A stretch of DNA of 64,000 nucleotides from Candidatus Zixiibacteriota bacterium (GCA_026983835.1 JALSTH010000116.1:18458-82457); one strand, 5' to 3'. Counted from the stretch's first letter, positions 50,001 through 59,269 are shown. Translations and numbers: made by a program. The notes: a model not told the origin generated them from the letters alone.

Positions 50001-50388
50001 GCCCTTCCTCCTGATAAAATTGGAGGGTATCCCGCATATCGAACAAGCCGTTCCCGGTCGTGGAGTCATCATCAGGTATCTCCTCTTTAAATTCCACCCT
50101 CAAGCCAAGAGCTATCAGCGTATCTATCTGATGCACATCCAAAGGAAGTCCCTTTCGGGCGTAAGGCAAAGCTCCGGGCCTTTCCCTTTCGAGTTGTAAT
50201 ATATTGCTATGGGAAACCTGCGGAGTGAAACTTTTCCGTTTCAAAACTTCCGCTTTTACCATTCGATTCTCATTCGGCGTAACGATCCTTTTAATTTTAA
50301 GAATATCCTTAGATGGTTCAGCCGACGCAATAGTTATAACTGCCGAAACAAGAAGTAAAACCATCAATGGTAATTTACGGCTATTCAA
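47041..50388 (-). CDS. M6-family secreted metalloprotease with FG-GAP/VCBS-like repeats and T9SS-type C-terminal domain
   Basis: VMAHEFGHILGTRDIYS; repeated VGDIDGDGIAEVVIGADDGKLYAYS; C-terminal AWPNPTHSAVSHIRYKIGK...SGVYIARVEAQYGSESEYKFTKIAIVR. Confidence 0.88.
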   Translation of the reverse strand: MNSRKLPLMVLLLVSAVITIASAEPSKDILKIKRIVTPNENRMVKAEVLKRKSFTPQVSHSNILQLERERPGALPYARKGLPLDVHQIDTLIALGLRVEFKEEIPDDDSTTGNGLFDMRDTLQFYQEEGHFFDTSPHNKAYFSEHMKAMAHYWWEMSGHTLQIQYEIWPPGDDSTYHLPLTLREYWEKYGYSFQNVLGGYFSEAVALADSVSPDIDFAQPDGRLKPIIIFHPGSDWQNDVNYDSPYDLPTGFMFLTGNGVPVDNGAHTISEGIIMPETVTQDRPGIEWPVRVLNSVMAHEFGHILGTRDIYSTCSFTTRVGDFSLMDNNFADVAVDFGDPLPLVFGVLPASLDIWHKAYLGFVNPLVANDTADIEIIGSGMPKDGVKCVKVPIDNYEYFVIEDRLREFDFDAFNPSIDYPNVILLDKTTSVVMGPGYAYIQGDSLVKVVNGEYDRLLPEGDEPDTLGGLLVFHIDEVVAYQDYTGSGLGNWYTNTLQCDTTRWFMRVVEADDEVDFGNSYHAGYGSTLDLFPTDAVNSITPFTLPFSSASNSGAYTGISITNITAADTMMFFDVKRDITMSGWPLMSVPGKVASHPVPVDIDGDGTMEIFQAKDYILTGYNYDGSGIIDNDFTLRTLGFDGDYIDVPLKIFALLADTASYIGTPSVGDIDGDGIAEVVIGADDGKLYAYSITDSDDDGLADMLDGFPVEMDTLAATTPLLANFDDNVATDEICIASANGVISIYNYKGELIDSTDSIPGVPTGLALGSNIEEIVFACNPADSSDDSSYVGAINLEQHSLVWKRGASDVRFYEPAVGDLDGDGIDDVIVSSLEGEIMAYSINGGELNGWPIGTGDYLGADVVMADINRNGFLEVIVPGNNKVYCFSYNGLSLENFPVELNGNEPVGLINSPIVVGDIDADGYPDIIMGGTDRDIYVFSKDGTSLDNFPLAVGMPVNSSPFIADLDGDGDIDLGARGDDGYINIWDIQKQSADSLNIWPTYGRGPEHRFYHPGGLSAPKNPSGILLSSVYAWPNPTHSAVSHIRYKIGKEGETRIGIRIFDVAGNLMDEHHITARGPSDNEFDWDCSSFASGVYIARVEAQYGSESEYKFTKIAIVR

Positions 50389-50404
50389 GATAAAACTCCT
50401 TTAA

Positions 50405-53014
50405 TTAAAATCTAGCTGTCATCGAGAATCTCATTGTGTTGGCTAAGCGGTTCTTATCACCAAAAGCGCTTGGAATATAAGAGAAATCGAAACGATAATT
50501 GGTGTATTGCAACCCGGCGCCGAGGGTGTAATATCTCTGGTCCCCTTCCTTATCGTTGACGAAACCCGCACGGAGCGCGAGGAATGTTCCATACCAATAT
50601 TCAGCTCCTATATGGGCAATCACCTGTTCCAACCTTTCGGCTATCTTATTCTTCAAACCTTCCCGCTTGAAATCGGTCAAGCCTATGAGCAATTTGGAAC
50701 CTTCACCGATCAGGGTTAGCTTGTTGTAAGGATTTTTAAAAATATCATAAGCCAAACTCAAAGTCAAATTCCTTGGCAGCGGGTCCGCCTGAGCCGCATC
50801 AATATAGGAAATGTCGGGACCTATATTGGTGATGCTCAATCCCATCTTCAATTTCCTGACGGGCGTATTCCAAAGCATTCCACCATCGACCGCAAATGAT
50901 GATGCCGTCCCACTGCCCCTTTCCTGTCCCGCTCCCACATCCGACAGATGGGAATGGATATACTTGGCACTCATCCCCAATGACAGTTTATCACTAACTC
51001 TTGTGCCATAACTGATCGCCAACGCCATTTCGTAGGAAAAGAAGGTTCCCAAATCCTCTCCCTGTTCGCCTGTTCTCTGTTGAGAACCGTATGAAAGGAA
51101 AGTTATTGCTCCACCCATTGTCCCCACACCTTCTATGTGCTGAACATAGGAGAGATATTCGAAATAGATATCATTGGCAAGTTCCACCAACCAATTACTG
51201 TGCATAAAAGACATTTCGCGCTTAGCGTGAGCCGCCACCACCAACTCATCGGGAGTAGCCAACCATACCTCTCCATCCTTCTCCACAAGACTCACAACCC
51301 CTTTCTCATCGAGATTTGCGTGCGTATATCTCTTCCAATTATTACCGGAACCTATAAATGTACCGTAATTTGTCCCAACGATTACTTTATTACTTCCATT
51401 ACCCCCCACGGCCAAAATCTCAGTAGCCAACGGCGATGACGGAATATAAAGAATCTCCCCGGCATTTATAGGGGAACTTTCCAAATTATTAAAAGAAGTA
51501 ATTCCAACAGCCAATTGCTGCACCTTTTTATCGGTAGCCGCCTTGCCCAATAGATTGCGGGCGATACTTTCCGGTGTATCCCCTTGCTTTGCCGAATATT
51601 CCTTGAAACCATAGTAACTCCACGCTTTCCCATCGAAACCGGCCAATCCATCGGTCGTCGCAACCCAAAGGTTATCATTACTGTCGATGTAAATCGATTT
51701 AATATCGCCCTTGATAACTGCGGTATAGGGGATTTTGATTTTTGTTCCCTTTTCGGGAACGGAATCACCAAATGCGTTGTAATCGCTAACTATCTTCACC
51801 GCCTCATCCAAAGCGGGACCGGGCTTCAGGTGGATATATTTACAGACTGCTTTTTGTAAATCTTCCCCTACATTCAAAGTATAGTTGGCGTAGGAAAGAA
51901 AAGATCCTCCCTGATATTTGGCTAAACCGCTATCCGTAATCACCCAAATATCATTCCTTTTACCCACTTCGATATCCAAAATTCTGTTGCTCGGAAGGCC
52001 ATTTTCGGTGGTGTAAGAAATCCATTTTCTTCCGTTGTATTTGGAAATGCCCTCGCTCGTGCCTATCCATACGGTCCGCATTTTCGCAAAAGCGACATCG
52101 GTCACATCATTGGATATCAGCGAATCGGCCGTCGAATACGATACCCAGCGTTTCCCGTTGTATTTATATAATCCGGTAGGTGTTCCAACCCATAAATCCT
52201 TGGCATCCGAGGTTAAAGTCGTCAATGTGTCGGGCAACACGAAATCATAAGGAACATCGATTTTTTCCGGCAACCTTACTTTAACCGCCCCGTTTATCGC
52301 AAAGGTCAGTTTATCCAACTCATCGGCGGTAAGAGAATCATCTTGCAGAGCCTTATCGGTCATCCCTACCAGCTTGTCGAATTTCACAGGATCAAGAGTA
52401 AGTTCCGCCCAAGCGTTAACAAGGGTTTCCAATGAATATTTTATGTCGTCGATATAAGCATAATCCGCGGGGATATTAGCTTTTATCCTATTCGATAAGC
52501 CATACACTTCCGATTTATCCATTTTATTATTGGCAACCGCTAATTTGTCCCTCAATACCTTGATGCTATCGTCATTATCGACTCCGGAGAAACGCCTGAC
52601 AATATCCTCCGCATTCTCCCCCGGAAAAGGATAATACATCTCCCCATAAACCCATTTTTCCCCATTGAAGCGCGCCAATTTATTGCCCAACAATCCCCAA
52701 GTATCATACTTACGGTAGTTGTTATCAGGCATACCATTATCCATAATCGCTATCTGCCCGATTTTTGATTTGGTATTATTGGGATACTCAAACCACGCCG
52801 GCGACAATGGATAACGCCCCAATCCTGCGGGATTCCAATAGGTGGCATTTGCATCATCAGCAATGGATGTAAAAGCATCACCCATCCCCGAAGCCCTTGC
52901 GCCAGGGGGCAAAAGCAAAAAGATAACACCCGCTTGACTTACTTGAGCTACGGTGTCAACCGCTATCGAAGAAACCATCAGCAGAGCCAAAAAGGTGATT
53001 AGTATTAGTTTCAT
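50405..53014 (-). CDS. PorV/PorQ-like outer membrane protein with inserted propeller-blade and LysM-like modules
   Basis: N-terminal LLLPPGARASGMGDAFTSIADDANATYWNPAGL; barrel resumes FMHSNWLVELANDIYFEYLSYVQHIEGVGTMGGAITFLSYG; insert holds DLWVGTPTGLYKYNGKRWVSY-type repeats and LysM-like GDTPESIARNLLG..GEILYIP. Confidence 0.82.
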   Translation of the reverse strand: MKLILITFLALLMVSSIAVDTVAQVSQAGVIFLLLPPGARASGMGDAFTSIADDANATYWNPAGLGRYPLSPAWFEYPNNTKSKIGQIAIMDNGMPDNNYRKYDTWGLLGNKLARFNGEKWVYGEMYYPFPGENAEDIVRRFSGVDNDDSIKVLRDKLAVANNKMDKSEVYGLSNRIKANIPADYAYIDDIKYSLETLVNAWAELTLDPVKFDKLVGMTDKALQDDSLTADELDKLTFAINGAVKVRLPEKIDVPYDFVLPDTLTTLTSDAKDLWVGTPTGLYKYNGKRWVSYSTADSLISNDVTDVAFAKMRTVWIGTSEGISKYNGRKWISYTTENGLPSNRILDIEVGKRNDIWVITDSGLAKYQGGSFLSYANYTLNVGEDLQKAVCKYIHLKPGPALDEAVKIVSDYNAFGDSVPEKGTKIKIPYTAVIKGDIKSIYIDSNDNLWVATTDGLAGFDGKAWSYYGFKEYSAKQGDTPESIARNLLGKAATDKKVQQLAVGITSFNNLESSPINAGEILYIPSSPLATEILAVGGNGSNKVIVGTNYGTFIGSGNNWKRYTHANLDEKGVVSLVEKDGEVWLATPDELVVAAHAKREMSFMHSNWLVELANDIYFEYLSYVQHIEGVGTMGGAITFLSYGSQQRTGEQGEDLGTFFSYEMALAISYGTRVSDKLSLGMSAKYIHSHLSDVGAGQERGSGTASSFAVDGGMLWNTPVRKLKMGLSITNIGPDISYIDAAQADPLPRNLTLSLAYDIFKNPYNKLTLIGEGSKLLIGLTDFKREGLKNKIAERLEQVIAHIGAEYWYGTFLALRAGFVNDKEGDQRYYTLGAGLQYTNYRFDFSYIPSAFGDKNRLANTMRFSMTARF

Positions 53015-53091
53015 TATCTCCTCCTAAAAATTAAACTATAGAATTTTCGGTTTTTAAACATCAATTATTTTCGCCTTAATATAGTAACGAT

Positions 53092-56000
53092 CTATTTTAA
53101 TTTCAATGCTTTTTGGACACTCTCCGCCTTACCTCCCGGTCCATCGACAATAACCTTGTAAATATACACCCCGTTTGCCACCTCATCATTATCGTCATCC
53201 CTGCCATTCCATTCGACGAAGTTGTATGAATTTTCGGTCGGACAGTTTTTTATTGTCCTTATTTTCAGACCCGATAAAGTAAATATCAGTATCTCCGCTT
53301 TTCTGACATCGCTTCTGTTAACCAGATATTGAATCACCGTCTTCGACCTGAACGGATTTGGGTAATTCATTACTTCCGCCAATTCGGTTGCGCCTTGTTC
53401 CACTACTTCTATGTTGAACATCACCCTAGCGGAATTATTATTATTGTCCCACACCTTAAACTCAACTGAATGCCCTCCTTTCTCCAAACCGCTGACGGGA
53501 TACTCCAACGATCCGGTTTGATAACTGTTGACATCATACTCGAATTTATCACTCAAATTCGCATCTAAACTTTCCCCTCCATCGATTCTCAAAGAAATAT
53601 AATGACCCGCCTGCCCGGTCATATTTATTCCGCTGGAATCGGCAATGACTGCGGAAAAAGTGAAATCGGAGCCTATGGTCATAAAGTTTCCCTTCAACTC
53701 CGAGTCGTTAAGGTATATCGTTATATCCGGACCGGTCGAGTCATCGGGGGCCCCAACAGCTCTTCCCAAATAAAGGGAATCATAATAACCGGCACCATTT
53801 ATCCCCGTATCCTCATCCAAAACGAAGACCAAAATTTTACCGGTCTGTTTACCGTAATCAATGTCTTTCGGCATCAGGAATTTCGAGGCGAACAATCCAT
53901 CGGATACCTCTACAGGACCACGGAAAACGGTATTCCCAGCATGCTTGTATGTAAAACTTGTGCCGTAGGGTATCAATTGCACTGCATCGTGAGCGGTAAT
54001 ATAAGCTACTCCGTTAAAATCGGTGGCTACGGAACTATCACCATAAGTGACTTCGCCGTCTATCGTCACCAATCCCAATGCATTCAGCGTATCTTCAGCC
54101 GAATCCGTTGCAACCGAAGTTATATCTACATTCAATATAGGGGCGGCAATCCTAAGCTCCGCATCTCCGAAGGATTCATACCGCAAATCGTTGCTACTCG
54201 AATGCCTTAAGAGTTTAGCCACATAAAACGCTTCGGCGACGGAAAACGAATCCGAGTAGAGCAACTCATCGAAAAATTTATTATTCAGGGCTTCATTCGA
54301 GGAGGCATAAACTCCCCGAGTAGCAGCAATAACGAAAATCGCCCCCCCAGCGGAGTTTGCCCTCAAAAAATCTTCCGCCATTCCCTCTTCGGTAGGGTCA
54401 TCGAAAAACCCGATACTGCAGGAGGCTCCGAATACCAAAGGTAATCTTTTTAGATTGGTAAGCCGCGGAATATCCTCATCCCTTTTGAAAGTATGTTCAT
54501 GCATCCAGACATTCTTATTACCATGACCGATATAATCTATGATTAAAGAACCATCGTTAAAGGCGGAAAGTATCGCTTGATTAACCAATGGTTTTGTTCT
54601 GCCCTCTTCCATAGGGTAATCCACCGCGTAAATTTTATTTATCTCATAAGAAGGAGGAATATGCCCATTGGCAAGGTCTTCGGCTTGGCTGGTATGATAC
54701 CATTCATCATCGTAATCATCCTTGCCGTATTGGTCATCGGCAACGATAGAAATCCTATTCTCCCACTCCCCAGGATCCAAATCCGCATCGTAAGTGGTAA
54801 TCTTATTGAGGACATTTTCCAATTGCTGGTTTGATTTAACGGAAATCCTCGATATGTACATATCAGGGAATCCGGAATCGTCACTATCAAAATCCCCGTA
54901 AGCCCCAAAGAAAACATAATTGTCATCGGAAGCCCAAGCATCAAAACTCCCGCCGGGCGTAGCCTCGAATGGAGGGATATAAGAGGGAATACCCAATCCC
55001 ATATTATCTAAATAATCGTAATGGCCATCCCCTATCAGGGTGCAGGATGACGGCTTCGGCGTGCTCCAGTTCTCAAAAGCATATCGGAGGAAATAACGAA
55101 TCGCCAACGGATCGGACCTCCCCCAACCAAATTCATTATAAACATCCGTAATATTTGCGACATAATAATTCAAACCATTGAGCGACTGTCTGTGCTGAGC
55201 CAAGGCTTCCGCCTGTTCTCTGAAACCATCATAAGTTATTATAATCGCATCGGCTGAATTCATCACACCCCTTAACCCCGCGGGGATATACGATTCCAAT
55301 GATGAAACACTCAGATACCCAGCCGAATTGGTATAATAAAAACTCGTCACCAGTCCATCCGACGAATATTGAAATCTCCATGCACCATTTCCACCCTCAC
55401 CACCTTCCAACCTTTTAGGCTGCAATGGATTCGTAATATCCAAAAGAATTTCATTCGGGTCGGAATTACTCAATTGGAAGATATATGAACCCGGCTGCTT
55501 CGAGCCCCTGAAATGCAAAGAATTTCCATCGACTGAAAGATAACGGTTATACTCAATTTCGAAGTAGTTAAAAGATACCTTACCAGCATAAGAAAACTCG
55601 AAAGAATTCAACCCATCCTGCAGATTAAGGGCATATAAAGTGCTTAAATACGATACACGGGAGGCAAAAACAGCATCGGTTCCGTTTAATTTTAAGGAGG
55701 CGGCGGCATTTGTCGGCAAATCGGAGTATGAATAAGTATAAATCCAAGCGGTATCCCCCATTACAACATCATAAAACGGATTATCATTAAAAAAAGTGAA
55801 CCCATCCCCCTCCTCCCAATACCACTCGAAATAATCCCCTATTCCACCATCGCTTTTTGTCCGTAGCAGATTGTTATGCTCCACCCGAACGAAATCCCTA
55901 AAAGTGGACACGGATGGCAACCCGGGATTGCTTATGTCGGCATTGGTTATCTCCCACCTTTGCGGCTGATGTTGAAATTGGGTGTTCCCAAAGGTTAGGA

Positions 56001-57036
56001 AAAAATAATTGTTTTTCTCATAATGATTATAATGATAGGCATATTTACCCGAAGTGCTGTCATAATCGAACCCGTTCACCGGCGGGGCATAGAAAAGAAT
56101 AAAGTCATTGGAATCAAAGCTCCCGTCTTCCTCACCGTTTATATAAATCGGCACCTCGGTCAACATCGGATATACCTCGCTGTTATCGGTGGGAAGCTCC
56201 TTGGAGGGCGAACCGAAGATCCTTATCGTTCTCGGATCCAAACCGGCAAGATCAACACCGGAATTCAACAAAACATAATAAGTCAGCTTATAAACTCCTT
56301 CATCCGAAGTATTAAATTTAAACCAAACCGATGAGGAATCGAAAGGTGAACCGGAAATCATCGAGAATTGGGATGACTGTTTATAGTGCCACATTTTCGA
56401 TTGCTCATAATTAATCAATAGACTTTTCAGAATCCGTTTGGCAAAACGGTCCTCCGCGACCTTCTTAATCCCTATTTCATTTTTTACATTAAAGTCTATG
56501 GTGATATCTATGGATTGATAAGCAACCGCTAATTTATCGGAAGGATTATATCGAGCTGTCAAAACGGTCAATTTCAAAACCCTCAAATCGCGGATATAGC
56601 TTACTTCCTGCGAAACCAGAGGATTAGCAGGTAAAAATCCCGCGGGAGTGTTATAACTCCCCGATTGCGGAAGTGGTTTTAATGATTTGAATACCTTTGC
56701 TCCCGGATTCCCAATGACTGAGACAATCGGTTTACTGTTAGGTGGTAAGGCTATATAAAAATTCTTTGCCGGAAGCGAAGGATATCCGGGTTGATTTATG
56801 GTATAGCCATCTTCAGCCTGCAAGACGCTATAATTCCCATCTTCGGAATCAATATCCCGGGCGGTGATATCTCCCGGACGATATTGAAATCTCACCCCAT
56901 TATCATCCTTCTCGTAGAAAGCGATATTACCCTTATTAGGGTATATTGGCTTCGTCCCGATAGCTGATCTCGCGAAAGAGGAATTTAAGGGGGCTATAAC
57001 AAGGAGAATTATAAAAAACAAAAATATCCGTCGCAT
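53092..57036 (-). CDS. porU: Type IX secretion system sortase PorU-like (C25/gingipain family)
   Basis: SYIRDLRVLKLTVLTARYNPSDKLAVAYQSIDITIDF; C25 catalytic segments LIIDYIGHGNKNVW and LVFGASCSIGFFDDP; C-terminal MNYPNPFRSKTVIQY sorting domain; adjacent to porV-like gene. Confidence 0.88.
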   Translation of the reverse strand: MRRIFLFFIILLVIAPLNSSFARSAIGTKPIYPNKGNIAFYEKDDNGVRFQYRPGDITARDIDSEDGNYSVLQAEDGYTINQPGYPSLPAKNFYIALPPNSKPIVSVIGNPGAKVFKSLKPLPQSGSYNTPAGFLPANPLVSQEVSYIRDLRVLKLTVLTARYNPSDKLAVAYQSIDITIDFNVKNEIGIKKVAEDRFAKRILKSLLINYEQSKMWHYKQSSQFSMISGSPFDSSSVWFKFNTSDEGVYKLTYYVLLNSGVDLAGLDPRTIRIFGSPSKELPTDNSEVYPMLTEVPIYINGEEDGSFDSNDFILFYAPPVNGFDYDSTSGKYAYHYNHYEKNNYFFLTFGNTQFQHQPQRWEITNADISNPGLPSVSTFRDFVRVEHNNLLRTKSDGGIGDYFEWYWEEGDGFTFFNDNPFYDVVMGDTAWIYTYSYSDLPTNAAASLKLNGTDAVFASRVSYLSTLYALNLQDGLNSFEFSYAGKVSFNYFEIEYNRYLSVDGNSLHFRGSKQPGSYIFQLSNSDPNEILLDITNPLQPKRLEGGEGGNGAWRFQYSSDGLVTSFYYTNSAGYLSVSSLESYIPAGLRGVMNSADAIIITYDGFREQAEALAQHRQSLNGLNYYVANITDVYNEFGWGRSDPLAIRYFLRYAFENWSTPKPSSCTLIGDGHYDYLDNMGLGIPSYIPPFEATPGGSFDAWASDDNYVFFGAYGDFDSDDSGFPDMYISRISVKSNQQLENVLNKITTYDADLDPGEWENRISIVADDQYGKDDYDDEWYHTSQAEDLANGHIPPSYEINKIYAVDYPMEEGRTKPLVNQAILSAFNDGSLIIDYIGHGNKNVWMHEHTFKRDEDIPRLTNLKRLPLVFGASCSIGFFDDPTEEGMAEDFLRANSAGGAIFVIAATRGVYASSNEALNNKFFDELLYSDSFSVAEAFYVAKLLRHSSSNDLRYESFGDAELRIAAPILNVDITSVATDSAEDTLNALGLVTIDGEVTYGDSSVATDFNGVAYITAHDAVQLIPYGTSFTYKHAGNTVFRGPVEVSDGLFASKFLMPKDIDYGKQTGKILVFVLDEDTGINGAGYYDSLYLGRAVGAPDDSTGPDITIYLNDSELKGNFMTIGSDFTFSAVIADSSGINMTGQAGHYISLRIDGGESLDANLSDKFEYDVNSYQTGSLEYPVSGLEKGGHSVEFKVWDNNNNSARVMFNIEVVEQGATELAEVMNYPNPFRSKTVIQYLVNRSDVRKAEILIFTLSGLKIRTIKNCPTENSYNFVEWNGRDDDNDEVANGVYIYKVIVDGPGGKAESVQKALKLK

Positions 57037-57335
57037 AGCTTTTCCTAAGCATTAAATTTAAGAAACAAAAAAGCAACTCATCTATCGATTATCAAGGGCA
57101 TTAATTAATATCGGAAAAAATAATTCGTTCTGTTCAAAACCCTTTAACTATTCGACGATATAAGTTCCTTTTTTTATAACCTTTGACCTTTAATTTTTGG
57201 ATTGTTTTATTATTGTAAACCCTTTAACATACTATTTGTTCGGAAAATGTCAAGTCAAAATTAATATTTATTGCGAAAATTTTATTGGGAAAAGGAAGAT
57301 AAAAGGTATCCCTCTATGGTCATATATGAGGGAAG

Positions 57336-57359
57336 GGGGACAGGCTCAATGCCTGCCCC
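57336..57359. repeat. Intergenic hairpin, possible terminator
   Basis: GGGG-A-CAGGC-TCAAT-GCCTG-CCCC. Confidence 0.6.
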
Positions 57360-57418
57360 TATAATTTTGATTATGATCAATCTCACTTACTCCAACAGAA
57401 GGGTAAAATAAGAATATT

Positions 57419-59269
57419 TTACTTCAGCAGTGTCATTCGTTTGGTGAAGACTTTATTGCCGGCGGTTAATTTGTAGAAGTAAATCCCGCTGGAATAATCG
57501 CCCGCATTCCAAACAACCGTATGCGTCCCAGCTTCAATATTGCCGTTGACCAGCGTAGCCACCTTCTGTCCCATTATGTTGTAAATCTCCAATGAGATAT
57601 TGTCCGCTGTCGGAACATCGAAGCTTATAGAAGTTTGCGCATTGAACGGGTTGGGATAATTCCGCAGATTATTTGACTGTGGGAGCTGTTGGGCTATAGG
57701 ATTATCAATCTCATTGTTCAAATTCCAACAGGCTAATTCCCAGCTATCGCTGTTCCCCTGTGTCGAATTAGTCACGGTGAACTCAAACCAAGTGGAATCG
57801 TAGATGAAATTGTTATAATCGCCGCAGTAAGCAATATATTTGTAAGTCCCCGCGGGAGCATAAATGGGGATATCCTGAGTTACAGCACCCGATAAGTTTT
57901 GATAGGGATCGAGACTGATATTGTTCATTTGCATTATGGGACCATACAATCCGATGCCCGGAACATCGAGCATAATCCAGATATCCACCCCTCGTATCTG
58001 TTCGGTATTGTTAGTTAGATAACCGGTGTATGTAAATGAGCCACCCGGAGGGACGACTACCGGCGGATTATTCGGAGCCATATCGATGGATACCGCTTCT
58101 TCAATTGATTCCTGACTGAATTTCAGCAAATACAGGTCACCATCAGCATCTCCATAAGAGTTCGATTCCCCGACGACAGCATAATTCCCATCATTTGTGG
58201 GAATGATGCAGGCTCCGTGTTCATCCTCATTTCCGCCCAAAAACCAAGCCCAAAGCAGGTTTCCGACAGAATTCGTCTTTATCAGGAAAAGATCATAACT
58301 CCCCCAACCCCCAGTGCCAGCTTCACCTGTCAAAATGAATCCGCCATCATCAGCTTCCGTAACCGACCAACTGCATTCATCCCCATAGTCATAGAAATTA
58401 TATTGTCTTGTCCAGAGGATATTACCATCCGCATCCGTTTTGAGAAGTAATGCGTCGCCTGAATACCAGTGTCCGGATCTACCGGAGACGATAAACCCGC
58501 CATCGGAGGTTTCATGCACGCAAAACCCTTCATCATCCGCAGTTCCACTGGGTGAATCATAAGTAACGCTCCAAATCTGATTTCCCGATGGATCAACTTT
58601 TGATAGATAAACATCATAGTCAGAATTGACATCCCGGGTTACATCACCGCTTATAATATAATTCCCATCGCTGGTCGTATCGATATAATATCCATCGTTG
58701 TAAGAGGAACCCGCAATGGTCCTTTCCCATAACAGGTCACCATCAGGGGATACTTTTATTAAATAAATCTTGACCCCTCCATAATAATTCGTTGACCCGA
58801 CAATAAGATAACCGCTTCCATCGGGAGCGGCAACTACGGAATAAGCATCATCATAACCCGAAGTCCCGTAAGTATTAGACCATATTTCAGAGCCATCAGC
58901 CGCCATTTTAACAACATATATGTCATAATCTCCCGCACCGAACGATTTGGTCCTCCCTACGATAACGAAAGCACCACCCCCAACATTTTTAATATCTTCT
59001 GGTTCCTCGAAATCGCTTCCGCCGAAAGTTTCATACCAGAGTTCATTGCCGTTTTCATCTGTGGCAACCACATAGAAGTCCGCTTGTCCGGCACCATAAG
59101 ACCATGTCCTGCCCACGGCGATATACCCACCATTATCAGTCTGGCACACCGAATTACCGCTTTCATTATCCGGCCCGCCGTATGTGTTTGACCAGAATAG
59201 CTCCTGCCCGAAACTGAACGAAAAGGAAAAAAGCATAAATAAAATACTGATAACAAAAGCTTTTTTCAT
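57419..59269 (-). CDS. Secreted seven-repeat propeller-like protein with T9SS-type C-terminal domain
   Basis: Seven ~51-aa repeats of the form W..TYGG...D.....V..T.DGGYI.VG.T.S.G.GD.D.Y..K....GN; C-terminal RNYPNPFNAQTSISF. ATG 59269 (MKKAFVIS) after gagaggtg. Confidence 0.85.
   Translation of the reverse strand: MKKAFVISILFMLFSFSFSFGQELFWSNTYGGPDNESGNSVCQTDNGGYIAVGRTWSYGAGQADFYVVATDENGNELWYETFGGSDFEEPEDIKNVGGGAFVIVGRTKSFGAGDYDIYVVKMAADGSEIWSNTYGTSGYDDAYSVVAAPDGSGYLIVGSTNYYGGVKIYLIKVSPDGDLLWERTIAGSSYNDGYYIDTTSDGNYIISGDVTRDVNSDYDVYLSKVDPSGNQIWSVTYDSPSGTADDEGFCVHETSDGGFIVSGRSGHWYSGDALLLKTDADGNILWTRQYNFYDYGDECSWSVTEADDGGFILTGEAGTGGWGSYDLFLIKTNSVGNLLWAWFLGGNEDEHGACIIPTNDGNYAVVGESNSYGDADGDLYLLKFSQESIEEAVSIDMAPNNPPVVVPPGGSFTYTGYLTNNTEQIRGVDIWIMLDVPGIGLYGPIMQMNNISLDPYQNLSGAVTQDIPIYAPAGTYKYIAYCGDYNNFIYDSTWFEFTVTNSTQGNSDSWELACWNLNNEIDNPIAQQLPQSNNLRNYPNPFNAQTSISFDVPTADNISLEIYNIMGQKVATLVNGNIEAGTHTVVWNAGDYSSGIYFYKLTAGNKVFTKRMTLLK

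Noticed and set aside
53602-54210. 202-aa plus-strand ORF
   Set aside because: Antisense shadow of the PorU-like gene with no recognisable family.
57336-57359. Hairpin as a definite terminator of the 57419-59269 gene
   Set aside because: No T-tract follows on the minus strand; retained only as a hairpin.
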